Source: Rhodanobacter sp. A1T4
Lineage (GTDB): Bacteria; Pseudomonadota; Gammaproteobacteria; Xanthomonadales; Rhodanobacteraceae
Assembly (NCBI RefSeq): GCF_014207185.1
Contig: NZ_JACHCP010000002.1
Coordinates: forward strand, 1-64,000
Reading direction: 5' to 3'
DNA length: 64,000 nt
Under the pieces are notes generated by a model. The model had not been told where the DNA came from, did not search any database, and saw nothing but the letters and a program-made list of their open reading frames with translations. A program made the translations under genes and the position numbers. Below are positions 51,191 through 60,167 of the stretch, piece after piece; positions within the stretch are counted from its first letter, which is position 1, and each line of letters opens with the position of its first letter.

Positions 51191-54187
51191 TTAGAAGTCG
51201 TAGTTCACACCAAAGCGCACGTATCGCGGCGTGCTCCAGTAGGTGACCCGGTCGTAATTGGTATTAAGAGCGGTTGAGCTGCCATAGATGGCATAGGTTG
51301 ACGTCGGTACCGAATTATTGAACAAGTTGTAGACCATCACATTGAAACCAAGTTTCTGGCCAGCCCACATCGGACGGTATTCGGCGGACAGCGAAAAGAT
51401 GTGCTGCCACGGTTCGCGGCCCGCAGCGCCTGGCGGCGAGGCGACACCACCGCAATAGTGGTAGTAGCTGCCGTAACCGATCGGGTTGGTTTCGTCCGCC
51501 CCGTAATAGCCAAGGCAGGTCTTGGGCGTACCCGAGGCGATGAAGATGTTGCCCGAGAGCATCCACTCCGGCGCCAGCTGGTAAGAGCCGTAAATCTTCA
51601 GCTGATGCTTGCGATCGTTGGCCAGCGTGCCGTTGGAGTGCTCCATCACCTGGCCGTAATCCCAGTCGACCGTCGCCGAGACGTCACTCTGGCCGATATC
51701 CGAACGCACTTGGCCTTCGGTATCGCCGTAGCTGCGCGAAAAGACGTAATCGATCTTGCCCTGCCACTTGCCATCGAACGGATGCTCGAGAAAGGTTTCC
51801 AGGCCGTAGTAACTGCGCTTGGCCTGGGGATCGCCGAACTCGGCCGCGGACACCGTGACATCGTCGTAGCCACCGGCGGTGTTCTTCAACACGTAGGTGT
51901 TGCTGCGACCCGGGTTGGACAAGTAGCAGCCGTTCATCGCGCTGGTATCGATGCTGTAACCCAGCGACTCGGCCTTGGTCAGAATCGTGCTGGTATCGCA
52001 GATATCGTCCAGGATGTTGCGCAGTTTACGTACCTGAGCCTTCATGCCCCATACGTAACTCGTATTGATCTGTTGCGCAAAGCCCAGCAGGAATTCGTCC
52101 TGATACTCGGACTTGATGTTGGCCGCAGCAACGGTCTTGGCGTCCGGCGACTGGCCGTACTCGTCATTGGCCGATACCGCACCGCCCGTGGATGAAGCGA
52201 GCTGCGTCAGGCCCGTCGGATATCCGTTGGCATCGATACCGGTATAGGTGTAGTACTCGTTGGTGTACAGCGACCCCGCCGCCGCGCGCAAAGCCACCGA
52301 GGCCGGCATGGCGAGATAATAACGACCGGCATTGCCATAGACCTTCAACGAGGAATCGCCGTTGACGTCCCAGCTGAAGCCGAGGCGTGGCGCCCATTGT
52401 GGCTTGGTCACACGCAGAAAGGCTTCACCGTTCGGGTTGTAGTTGGTGAACTGGTCGTTGCGCAGGCCGAGCTTGACGAGCCAGCGATCGTCGACCTGCC
52501 AGCTGTCCTCCACATACTGCGCACGCTGTGCGACGCGTACCGAGGCCGACGTGTCATAGATGTACTTGGACACGTAGTAACCCGTCGAACCACCGGCGCC
52601 AGTCGCCGGTGCGGCGACATAGGGGCTGTCGCTGATCGCCGTGTTGGCATCCCCGTAGCCATAGACCCACATGGTCGACGTTGTGCCGTCATCGACATCG
52701 TGCGAGTTGAGGTTGTCGATACCGGCCGTAATGGTGTGATTGCCCAGCTTGTACGCCAGATCCAGACGCAGGTTGTTGGTGGTTGCCGTGTGGTCGGGAT
52801 CAGCCTGAGAGGAGACGGTCTGGCTATTGGTTATTGGCGTGCCACCCGTAATGGCAGGGTTCTCGTTTTCCGAATCGTCGATATAGATCAGGTCGCTGGA
52901 TGATCCGGGTGTCTCGTTGTAATACGTCATCTTCTGCTTGCCATACAGGGCAGTAAGCGTCAGATCGTCGGTGATGTAGCTGGTGTACTTGGCGATGTAG
53001 ACCTGCGCATTGTTCTTGATCGATGTGTCCGAGCTATTGAACGCACCCGTCTTGCCGGTGGTGTAATCGTAGGTGTACTCGTTGCCTTGATAGGAATGCG
53101 TGGTCGACGCGCCGGTCAGCTCGAGGATATTGCTGTCGTTGATATTCCAGTCGATTTTCGAATACCACTTCGGGTTGTGATACTCGTAATTCGTGTTGTA
53201 AGACGAGGTCGTGCTGCCGATGTTGTTACCCGACTGCTTCTGACCTTCGACGGCGGCGAAGAAGAACAGCTTGTCCTTGATCAGCGGGCCACCGATATAG
53301 GCGCTCTCGGTGGCGAGCCACGATTTGTCGTCCGAATTGCGACGGTAGATTTGGCCGGCGTTGGAACCGGTCACGTAGTACGTGTCGGGCGTTGTTTCAT
53401 TGGCAAATGCCGGCGTCCACTGCACCTGGGCACCAAAGTGCCAGTCGTTGGTGCCGCGCTTGCCACTCTGACTGATGACGCCGCCATCGGAACGACCGAA
53501 GGCCGCGCCGTAGCCGCCGCTGAGAATCTCTTCCTGATCGATCGCGCCATATGGCAGGCTGATACCGCCAAAACCACTGAGGGGATCGGTCGTGTTGAAA
53601 CCGTTGAGATAGTAAGCGTTCTCGGTGACCGATGAGCCGCTGAAAGAAACCAGCGAGCCACCCGTGGTGCCACTGGTGAAACCGCTATAACCGGGAACCA
53701 CGCCAGGGGCAAGCAAGGCGATGGCTTCGGCACTGCGAGCCAGCGGCAACCTGACGAGATCCTGTGCGGTAATCACCGTGCGTGCGTCTACGCTCGTTAC
53801 GTCGATGGGCGGCAGCGAACTGGCCGATACGCTGACCGTGTCCAGGCTCTTGGCGGCAACGGCGACGAACGACACTTCCGTACCCGAACCCACTCGCAGG
53901 CTCACGTCGGCGCGTGAGTCGATGGCACTACCGTCCTTTATCAGCGATACCGTGTAGGTACCCAGCGGCAACGAACCAACGGTATAGCGACCGTTCGCAT
54001 CGACCGGCACTTCGCGACTGATGCCGGTCGTGTTTTTTACCTGCACAGACTCACCCTTGGCGACGGGCGCCTGACCAAAGATGCTGCCAGTGGTCGACTG
54101 CGCCAGTGCGCTTGTGCTGCCGATGGCCAGAGCCAGCGCGAGACTGAGCTGGCTGAGGTGCATTATTTGCAATCTGTTTATAAGCAC
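51191..54187 (-). CDS. TonB-dependent receptor, Oar-like
   Basis: About 998 residues. A signal segment (LSQLSLALALAIGSTSALAQ) is followed by a carboxypeptidase-regulatory-like domain (about 45-115: TTGISREVPVDANGRYTVGS, LPLGTYTV). A plug (TVITAQDLVRLPLARSAEAI) and a 22-strand-type barrel come next, ending RYVRFGVNYDF. Oar-like receptors take up unknown substrates through TonB. I place the start at GTG 54187, 9 nt after AAGGGG; the frame is open to 54340. An AraC regulator is upstream. Confidence 0.9.
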   Translation of the reverse strand: MLINRLQIMHLSQLSLALALAIGSTSALAQSTTGSIFGQAPVAKGESVQVKNTTGISREVPVDANGRYTVGSLPLGTYTVSLIKDGSAIDSRADVSLRVGSGTEVSFVAVAAKSLDTVSVSASSLPPIDVTSVDARTVITAQDLVRLPLARSAEAIALLAPGVVPGYSGFTSGTTGGSLVSFSGSSVTENAYYLNGFNTTDPLSGFGGISLPYGAIDQEEILSGGYGAAFGRSDGGVISQSGKRGTNDWHFGAQVQWTPAFANETTPDTYYVTGSNAGQIYRRNSDDKSWLATESAYIGGPLIKDKLFFFAAVEGQKQSGNNIGSTTSSYNTNYEYHNPKWYSKIDWNINDSNILELTGASTTHSYQGNEYTYDYTTGKTGAFNSSDTSIKNNAQVYIAKYTSYITDDLTLTALYGKQKMTYYNETPGSSSDLIYIDDSENENPAITGGTPITNSQTVSSQADPDHTATTNNLRLDLAYKLGNHTITAGIDNLNSHDVDDGTTSTMWVYGYGDANTAISDSPYVAAPATGAGGSTGYYVSKYIYDTSASVRVAQRAQYVEDSWQVDDRWLVKLGLRNDQFTNYNPNGEAFLRVTKPQWAPRLGFSWDVNGDSSLKVYGNAGRYYLAMPASVALRAAAGSLYTNEYYTYTGIDANGYPTGLTQLASSTGGAVSANDEYGQSPDAKTVAAANIKSEYQDEFLLGFAQQINTSYVWGMKAQVRKLRNILDDICDTSTILTKAESLGYSIDTSAMNGCYLSNPGRSNTYVLKNTAGGYDDVTVSAAEFGDPQAKRSYYGLETFLEHPFDGKWQGKIDYVFSRSYGDTEGQVRSDIGQSDVSATVDWDYGQVMEHSNGTLANDRKHQLKIYGSYQLAPEWMLSGNIFIASGTPKTCLGYYGADETNPIGYGSYYHYCGGVASPPGAAGREPWQHIFSLSAEYRPMWAGQKLGFNVMVYNLFNNSVPTSTYAIYGSSTALNTNYDRVTYWSTPRYVRFGVNYDF

Positions 54188-54431
54188 AACGAGAAACCCC
54201 TTGGTTAATTGAATTGCAGCACTGCAGAAACACACGCATGCGATGCGGCGTTCCTGCGACCAGCTTGGTCGGCAGTGGGGAAAAGGTAACGAGAACGGCG
54301 TCCTGACGACGATCTGCCAATGGAGGATTGATACCCTCACCTTTTGCGCTGGCTGTATCGAAGCAATTTCAATTTAACGTTAAAGTCACGTGACAGAATG
54401 ACAAAAAATAGGGCATAACTTGATTATTAAT

Positions 54432-54449
54432 CGGACGTCTAGACGTCCG
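54432..54449. promoter_or_regulatory. Perfect 18-bp palindrome
   Basis: CGGACGTCTAGACGTCCG lies 5 bp beyond the stop of the AraC gene and 245 bp upstream of the TonB receptor start. It has no loop, so it is more like a dimer-binding site than a terminator. The binding protein is unknown. Confidence 0.5.
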
Positions 54450-54454
54450 TGATT

Positions 54455-55387
54455 TCATTTTTCATGCATTCCGAAAAGCGCATTCTGGCGATATCCACGC
54501 GGCGACACGCCAAAGACTTCACGAAAACAGCGACTGAAGTGGGCCATGTCACCGAAGCCCCAGCTGTAGGCTACTTGCGCGATGCTCTTGCGACGCGCCG
54601 TTGGATCTTCGAACTCGCGACGACAGCGCGACAGCCGCTCACTGCGCACCCAGCGCATCAGAGTGGCTTCCTCATCGGCGAACAACTCGAACAGGTAACT
54701 GGTCGACAGGCCGACACCCTTGCTGATGGTCTCTGCGCACAGCCCGGGGTCACCCAGGTGATCTCGCGCAAAGCGCCGCACCAACTGTTTATAGTGCTGA
54801 CGCAATTGCGATGAAGGCGCCTTGTATGCGGGCGCATTGCTTTGCAGCGCCGCCGCTAGCATGTGCGGAATCGCATCCAGCAGATACCCCGCCACCGACT
54901 CGGTCAGCTGCGACGCGCGCGCAAAGATTTCCTGGTACAGCACACGCAGGTAGCCGACCGAACTCAGGTGACCATGCAGTACGACCGCGGAGGCTTGTTC
55001 GACTTGCGGCACAGCATCCCGCAACACGGCGATCGGCAGGTAGATGGTCTGGACGGTCGATTGCCTTGTTTCCATTCGAAACGATCGAGAAAGATCGAGC
55101 AGATAGAAATCGCCGGCGTTAACCGTGCAGTAGCGCCCGTGCTGCTCGACGCACGAATCACCTTCCAGCTGCAAGCTGAGCAGCGCCGCCTGACGATGCG
55201 GGCGGGCGATACTCTCGCTGGTAAGCACGTGCGGCGCATGCCTGAAGGTAGCCAGGCGCAAACGCTCGCCGGCATAACCGTTGAGCAAGATACTGGTATC
55301 GCCGTTTGGCGGGCGCCCCTGTTTGAGCTGCGCCCAGAAATGCTCGGCCGCGCGGCGGTTCGCATTCGCATTCGTGCTTTGAATCAT
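54455..55387 (-). CDS. AraC-family regulator (FeaR-like)
   Basis: 310 residues. An N-terminal AraC-binding-like domain (LSLQLEGDSCVEQHGRYCTV, AGDFYLLDLSRSFRM) is followed by the HTH_18 pair (LCAETISKGVGLSTSYLFEL and SIAQVAYSWGFGDMAHFSRC) and FGVSPRGYR. I use the ATG at 55387, which has GGAGGG just upstream. It lies before the TonB receptor in the same direction and probably controls it. Confidence 0.85.
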   Translation of the reverse strand: MIQSTNANANRRAAEHFWAQLKQGRPPNGDTSILLNGYAGERLRLATFRHAPHVLTSESIARPHRQAALLSLQLEGDSCVEQHGRYCTVNAGDFYLLDLSRSFRMETRQSTVQTIYLPIAVLRDAVPQVEQASAVVLHGHLSSVGYLRVLYQEIFARASQLTESVAGYLLDAIPHMLAAALQSNAPAYKAPSSQLRQHYKQLVRRFARDHLGDPGLCAETISKGVGLSTSYLFELFADEEATLMRWVRSERLSRCRREFEDPTARRKSIAQVAYSWGFGDMAHFSRCFREVFGVSPRGYRQNALFGMHEK

Positions 55388-55410
55388 GTGCCCTCCGATC
55401 ATCGTAAGAC

Positions 55411-55707
55411 TCACGAGCCCGACGTCGGCGGTGGTGACGGTGGGTTACCAGAACCCGGCGGCGGACCGGGAGGCCGTTTGAAGCCCTTGGCTTCCATGCA
55501 CTTGTCTATCAACTCGCGGGCGACCGGATGTCCCGGCGTGCCGCCAAGCTCGCTCTCGCATGCCTTGAGCGCGGCATCGACCTTGGGGTTGCGGCCCGGA
55601 TCGCACGCGCATGGATCGGCCGACGGAGGAGTCTGTGCGCAGACCACGGCAGCCAGTCCGAAAATACTGACGAAAATCAGCGAAGGCAGAAAAGTGGATG
55701 TCTTCAT
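55411..55707 (-). CDS. Small secreted proline-rich protein
   Basis: 98 residues. Signal peptide FLPSLIFVSIFGLAAVVCA, then a four-Cys core (CACDPGRNPKVDAALKACES, RELIDKCMEAKGF), and a Pro-rich tail (RPPGPPPGSGNPPSPPPTS). It is divergent from a two-component system whose kinase carries a similar Pro-rich periplasmic loop. A sensor accessory role is possible. No family is assigned. Confidence 0.68.
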   Translation of the reverse strand: MKTSTFLPSLIFVSIFGLAAVVCAQTPPSADPCACDPGRNPKVDAALKACESELGGTPGHPVARELIDKCMEAKGFKRPPGPPPGSGNPPSPPPTSGS

Positions 55708-56007
55708 GGAGATCTTGCGTAGAGGTTGATGGGCCGACCCGAGTAAGCCGGATACCGTGCTCGTTCCAGTCCGGGAACGGCGTGGCGTCGTGGCAAGCCA
55801 CCTCCCTGTGTGCCCCGCAGGGCCCGATGCGACGCCGCTTAACAGCCCGTAGCTGGCGCCACAGGGATGAAATTACGCCCTGCATGTGCCATGCGGTTGT
55901 CTACATGTGTCAGGTTTGTGTCAGTGTTTGGCCCAGCCGACATACGCCTCGTAAACTGATCTGGTATTCAACACATCAACCCGCCTAGACAAGCCGAATT
56001 CCTGGTA
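55708..56007. other. Divergent promoter region
   Basis: 300 bp between the proline-rich gene and the response regulator. 'GTCAGGTTTGTGTCAGTGTTTG' has the pattern GTCAG repeated (55908, 55919), a possible OmpR-type direct repeat. No gene is seen. Confidence 0.4.
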
Positions 56008-56721
56008 ATGGACCGACCATCCCTGATACTTGTCGTCGACGACGATCCCGAACTGTGCAGCCTGATGACCGGCTTTCTGCGCGAACATGGCTATCGCGCG
56101 GAGGGCGCAGCAAATGCTGCGCAGATGTATCTGGCGATCGCGCGCGAACGGCCGGATCTCGTGGTGCTGGACGTGATGATGCCCGGTGAGGATGGCCTGA
56201 GCGCCGCGCGTCGCCTCGCGCATGAACAGGGGCCACCAGTGATCATGCTCAGTGCGCTCAGTGGCGATACCGATCGCATCATCGGCCTGGAAATGGGGGC
56301 TGACGATTACCTGGCCAAACCGTGCAACCCACGCGAATTGCTGGCGCGCGTACGCGCGGTACTGCGGCGGACCAACAGCAGCGAACCCGTCGTCACGGTA
56401 GATGCCCGCCCCTACCAATTCGAAGGCTGGCGCCTGGATGTGATGCGCCGCGACCTGCGTGATCCAACGGGCATCTTCATCAATCTCTCCGATGGCGAAT
56501 TCGCTCTTTTGCGTAGTTTCGTCGAGCACCCGCAGCGCATCCTGAGCCGCGACCAGTTGCTCGACCTGGTGCACGGCCGCCGCGCCGAAGTCTTCGATCG
56601 TGCCATCGACACGCAGATCAGTCGTCTGCGCCGAAAACTAAATGACCGCTCGCAGGTCGAACTGATTCGTACCGTTCGCAACGAGGGTTATATGCTGGTT
56701 CCCAAGGTATTCCGACTGTGA
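56008..56721 (+). CDS. OmpR/PhoB-family response regulator
   Basis: 237 residues. Receiver domain: D11-D12-D13 pocket, phosphoacceptor D55 in VVLDVMMPGEDGL, and Lys in DDYLAKPCNP. A C-terminal winged helix of the OmpR type follows (FALLRSFVEHPQRILSRDQL, FDRAIDTQISRLRRKL, IRTVRNEGYML). The stop overlaps the kinase start by four bases. Confidence 0.93.
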   Translation: MDRPSLILVVDDDPELCSLMTGFLREHGYRAEGAANAAQMYLAIARERPDLVVLDVMMPGEDGLSAARRLAHEQGPPVIMLSALSGDTDRIIGLEMGADDYLAKPCNPRELLARVRAVLRRTNSSEPVVTVDARPYQFEGWRLDVMRRDLRDPTGIFINLSDGEFALLRSFVEHPQRILSRDQLLDLVHGRRAEVFDRAIDTQISRLRRKLNDRSQVELIRTVRNEGYMLVPKVFRL

Positions 56722-58139
56722 CCCACCTGCCGCGACTTTCCATATTCGCGCGCACGTTTCTTTTGATGCTTTCCGCATTAGTGATATCCGCGGCCATCGG
56801 CTTTGCCGTTCTCGCACTGCGACCGCCGTTGCAGACCAACGGCGTCAACCTTATCGATCTTGTGACTACGCTGCAGCCGGACCATCAGCCAGACGGAGAA
56901 TTCGGCCCACCCGGCAAACCGCCCGCAGCCGGCAAGCCACCCGCGCCAGGCATGGGGCCCGCACCTGGCGTGCCGCCAGCGCCGGACATGGGGCGCTTTG
57001 CACCGCCCCCCGTAGACATGGATGTGAATGTTTCAGCGAAGGCCCCAACAGCATTCAGCGGCTACGACGCCAAGGCGTCATCACGCATGGCGGAACGATT
57101 GTCCTCGCTGATGAATGTTTCCAGCGACGCATTGCGCGTCTATGTCACCGACACGACGATTGATACCAAGGTCGGCAACGGCCCGGCGGGCGCCATGCTG
57201 GACGGCGGCTTTGTCATCGGGCTGCGCCAGTCGGACGGCCAGTGGCGCATCGCATCGCAGCCACCGGAGACTTTCCCCAGCACGGTTCAACAAGAACTGC
57301 TCTGGCTGTTCGGACTTGGGTTGCTGGTTCTTGTGCCGATCGCGTGGCTGTTTGCACGGACCCTGGCCGCGCCGATCCGGCAATTCGCTGACGCCGCACA
57401 ACGGCTCGGTAACGACACCAATGCACCGCCCGTGCCCCGCAAAGGCCCACGAGAGATGTTGCGCGCGGTCGACTCGTTCAACGCCATGCAGGCACGCATC
57501 AATCGCATGATGCAGGAACGCACGCACATGATCGGCGCGATTGCTCACGACTTGCGTACACCGCTGGCGCGCCTGTCTTTCCGTCTGGACGGCCTGCCGA
57601 GCCCACTGGGCGACAAGGTCGAAGCCGATATCCAGGAAATGAAGACGATGATATCGGCGGCGCTGGATTTCATCCACGACCGCTCGTTGGGCGTGCACAA
57701 ACAGCGGCTGGATTTCCGACTTCTGGTGGAGAGCGTGGCCGATGATCTGGTCGACGTCGGCCATGATGTGATCGTGCAACCTGGACCGGCGATCACGCTG
57801 GAAGGCGATCCGGTCGCGCTGCGCCGGGCGGTGGTGAACCTGGTCGAAAACGGGCTGAAGTACGGCGAGCGCGTGCGCATGCACCCGCGCGTAGCCGACA
57901 ACGAGTGCCTGCTCGAGATCGACGATGATGGCCCAGGCATTCCCGATGCCCTTCAGCGGCAGGTGTTCGAGCCGTTTTTCCGGATGGAAGCCTCACGTAA
58001 CCGGGGAACCGGTGGCATCGGCCTGGGACTGGCCACGGTGCGGGCGATCGTATTCGATCACGGCGGAACGGTGGAACTGCGCAATCGCAAGGACCGAGGC
58101 CTGCGCGTGGTCATGGCGCTACCACTCGCGGCAGGATAA
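56718..58139 (+). CDS. Sensor histidine kinase with proline-rich periplasmic loop
   Basis: 473 residues from a GTG. TM1 is at 13-34 and TM2 at about 195-213. Between lies a periplasmic part with a Pro/Gly tract (about 64-100: FGPPGKPPAAGKPPAPGMG). A HAMP domain follows, then H277 in IGAIAHDLRTPLARL, the N box (VVNLVENGLKYG) and the G boxes (DDGPGIP, GGIGLGLATVRAI). The signal is unknown, but the Pro-rich tract matches the tail of the divergent small secreted protein. Confidence 0.92.
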   Translation: MTHLPRLSIFARTFLLMLSALVISAAIGFAVLALRPPLQTNGVNLIDLVTTLQPDHQPDGEFGPPGKPPAAGKPPAPGMGPAPGVPPAPDMGRFAPPPVDMDVNVSAKAPTAFSGYDAKASSRMAERLSSLMNVSSDALRVYVTDTTIDTKVGNGPAGAMLDGGFVIGLRQSDGQWRIASQPPETFPSTVQQELLWLFGLGLLVLVPIAWLFARTLAAPIRQFADAAQRLGNDTNAPPVPRKGPREMLRAVDSFNAMQARINRMMQERTHMIGAIAHDLRTPLARLSFRLDGLPSPLGDKVEADIQEMKTMISAALDFIHDRSLGVHKQRLDFRLLVESVADDLVDVGHDVIVQPGPAITLEGDPVALRRAVVNLVENGLKYGERVRMHPRVADNECLLEIDDDGPGIPDALQRQVFEPFFRMEASRNRGTGGIGLGLATVRAIVFDHGGTVELRNRKDRGLRVVMALPLAAG

Positions 58140-58194
58140 GTTCGGTGTCGAGGCGGACAACCAAACCGCAGGCCGGGCGGCGGCACGGCTAGCG

Positions 58195-59784
58195 CTATTT
58201 GTGTTCGGCGAGCATTTGCCGCACTTCACGCACGGCGGCCTGCTGGTTGGGATCGTGGCTGAAATGAGCGAGAAAATAGACCATGGTGTCGTGCAGCCCG
58301 GCGCGCGGCTGATCCTTCTCCACGCTGAGGCGCAGAATCCAGCCTTCCGGGTGATCGGGGAACAGCTTGATCAGCTGATCGGCGTTCGCCCAGGCCTTGT
58401 CCCAGTCGTGCGTTTTATGAACATTGATGATGCCGATCTGCACCAGTGGCCACTGGTCTGTCGGATCAAGCTCGAACGCTTTGCCGTAGTCATCCAGCGC
58501 ATGCGGATAATCCTGCAGATGTTCATAGGCGTAGCCGCGCGTGTCATAGGAAATAGCGCTGGACGGCGACTCTGCCACCAGACGATCGCCCTCCTCCTTG
58601 GCCCATTGAGCCTCGCCGTGCTTTGACAGTTCGTAGGACAGCGTCGAGCGCGAATCGGATTCGTTCGGTGCAAACCGCAACGCTTCGGCCGAATAGACCA
58701 GGCCCAGGGCTGCACCTGAATGGTCGTTTGTGTACGCGATGCTGCCTGCCGTCGCCAACGGGCGAAATCCTGCAGCCTTGTCGAATACGCTGCGGTAGTC
58801 AGGCACATAACTCACGCCTAAGCAGTCGCAGTCGCTGCCACTGGCCATGTAAGCCGGCGCATCCGTCGCCAGCAACGCGAGCAGTGGATTCTCCGGCACA
58901 TGCGCTTGTGCCTGCGCCGCCACCTGCTGCATGCGGCTAATGGAACCTCCCCATTTGGGCTCGGACAATTGCATCAACCGAACGTAGATGGAGAAGTTCG
59001 CGGGGTCGACGGCAAGACCTCTATTGGCCGCGTTGACCCCGTAACTATGGCTTCCATAAGTACCGGACTCGATCATGCCGGCATAGACGGGCGTCAGCAG
59101 CGGATTGAGCGCGAGGGCCTTGCTGAAATCGTCATCGGCAAGTTGAAGCAACCGTTGCATGGATTCGAAATGATCGTTGGATGTGAGCCGGCCAGACTGA
59201 CTGCCGCGCGCATCGTGCGCTTCGATAACGTAGGCATCGCCGCTGGCCGCGTAAGCAAACGCGCTGTTGGGCGATTGCCTTTTCCAGGCGTCGAGAATGC
59301 CGCGCAACTCGGGCGACGAATCTCTGAAATCCATGATGAAGGTGCGGTCAAGTAGTCCGCGCGCGTCCGGCTGCGTGCGCTGCGCCTGCAGGGCGTCAGC
59401 CATACGTTTGTCGACCTGATCCGCGTGATCGTTCTGAATGAGGGTTGTGAGCTCGGCCGCTGAGATAGCGGACTGTGTGGTGTAGTGGCAATACGCGACC
59501 ACCGCCTCATGCGACCAGTGGCTGCCGGGTGGATCGGGAAACGTCAGGCAGCGTTGCAGCGGATCAGCGATGACTTTGGCCTGTTTGGCCTGGGCGAGAA
59601 AGGCGCTGATCTCCGCCGGCGTAAAAGGCTGTGCCTTGCGCATAGGTGTCGATACAAAAGGCGCTTTGAATTGGGATGCCCAATCCGAACCCTGCAGCGC
59701 ACCCAGATGCCAGGCAAGCAGCCCCAGTTTGACGACGACCAGAACAACAATCCCTGTGACCGACAGCCACCGTGCGCGCGCATC
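58195..59784 (-). CDS. TPR-type membrane-anchored protein, paralogue 2 of 3
   Basis: 529 residues with one N-terminal membrane segment (VTGIVVLVVVKLGLLAWHL). The shared blocks of this family are RCLTFPDPPGSHWSHEAVVA, DARGLLDRTFIMDFRDSS, ALALNPLLTPVYAGMIE and SEPKWGGSI, and the TPR-like end has DYPHALDDYGKAFELDP. I prefer the ATG at 59784. It is followed on the same strand by paralogue 3 upstream at 60168-61817. Confidence 0.76.
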   Translation of the reverse strand, partial: DARARWLSVTGIVVLVVVKLGLLAWHLGALQGSDWASQFKAPFVSTPMRKAQPFTPAEISAFLAQAKQAKVIADPLQRCLTFPDPPGSHWSHEAVVAYCHYTTQSAISAAELTTLIQNDHADQVDKRMADALQAQRTQPDARGLLDRTFIMDFRDSSPELRGILDAWKRQSPNSAFAYAASGDAYVIEAHDARGSQSGRLTSNDHFESMQRLLQLADDDFSKALALNPLLTPVYAGMIESGTYGSHSYGVNAANRGLAVDPANFSIYVRLMQLSEPKWGGSISRMQQVAAQAQAHVPENPLLALLATDAPAYMASGSDCDCLGVSYVPDYRSVFDKAAGFRPLATAGSIAYTNDHSGAALGLVYSAEALRFAPNESDSRSTLSYELSKHGEAQWAKEEGDRLVAESPSSAISYDTRGYAYEHLQDYPHALDDYGKAFELDPTDQWPLVQIGIINVHKTHDWDKAWANADQLIKLFPDHPEGWILRLSVEKDQPRAGLHDTMVYFLAHFSHDPNQQAAVREVRQMLAEHK

Positions 59785-60167
59785 CATTAGCCGTGCCTCC
59801 CCTGGCAAGAAGCCGGAAAGATAGCATTGCCCAGCGAGGCCTGTCATTGCTGCTTGGCGAAGATGCCCTGGGCACGACAGTGGTGTTGGGCATACCTGGG
59901 CATCACGCTCTAACTATCCGCGAAGCAACACCCAGCTGCGTGCGGGATGCGACACGTCTCAGATACACACTCTCCATCGCGACAAGATGCGAGCGCACGG
60001 CGTCGATAACGTCATCGCTTTCGAAGATAGTCTTGGACCAGGCCAGCCATCGTGCTGAGCAACATCGAGGCAACGACGTCGGGCTGGTCGCAAGGTGCAT
60101 CGCCTGCGGCAGACTACCGTGGTGATGTCACCCTTCGACCGATAGCTGACTCCGTTGCTGTTGGGGA
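59785..60167. other. Intergenic region without a firm gene
   Basis: About 380 bp. A minus-strand frame at 59903-60100 ends in LVAMESVYLRRVASRTQLGV, a regulator-like helix, but it has no start signal and may be a remnant. Confidence 0.35.

Noticed and set aside
57081..57884. 267-codon minus-strand frame
   Set aside because: Shadow of the histidine kinase.
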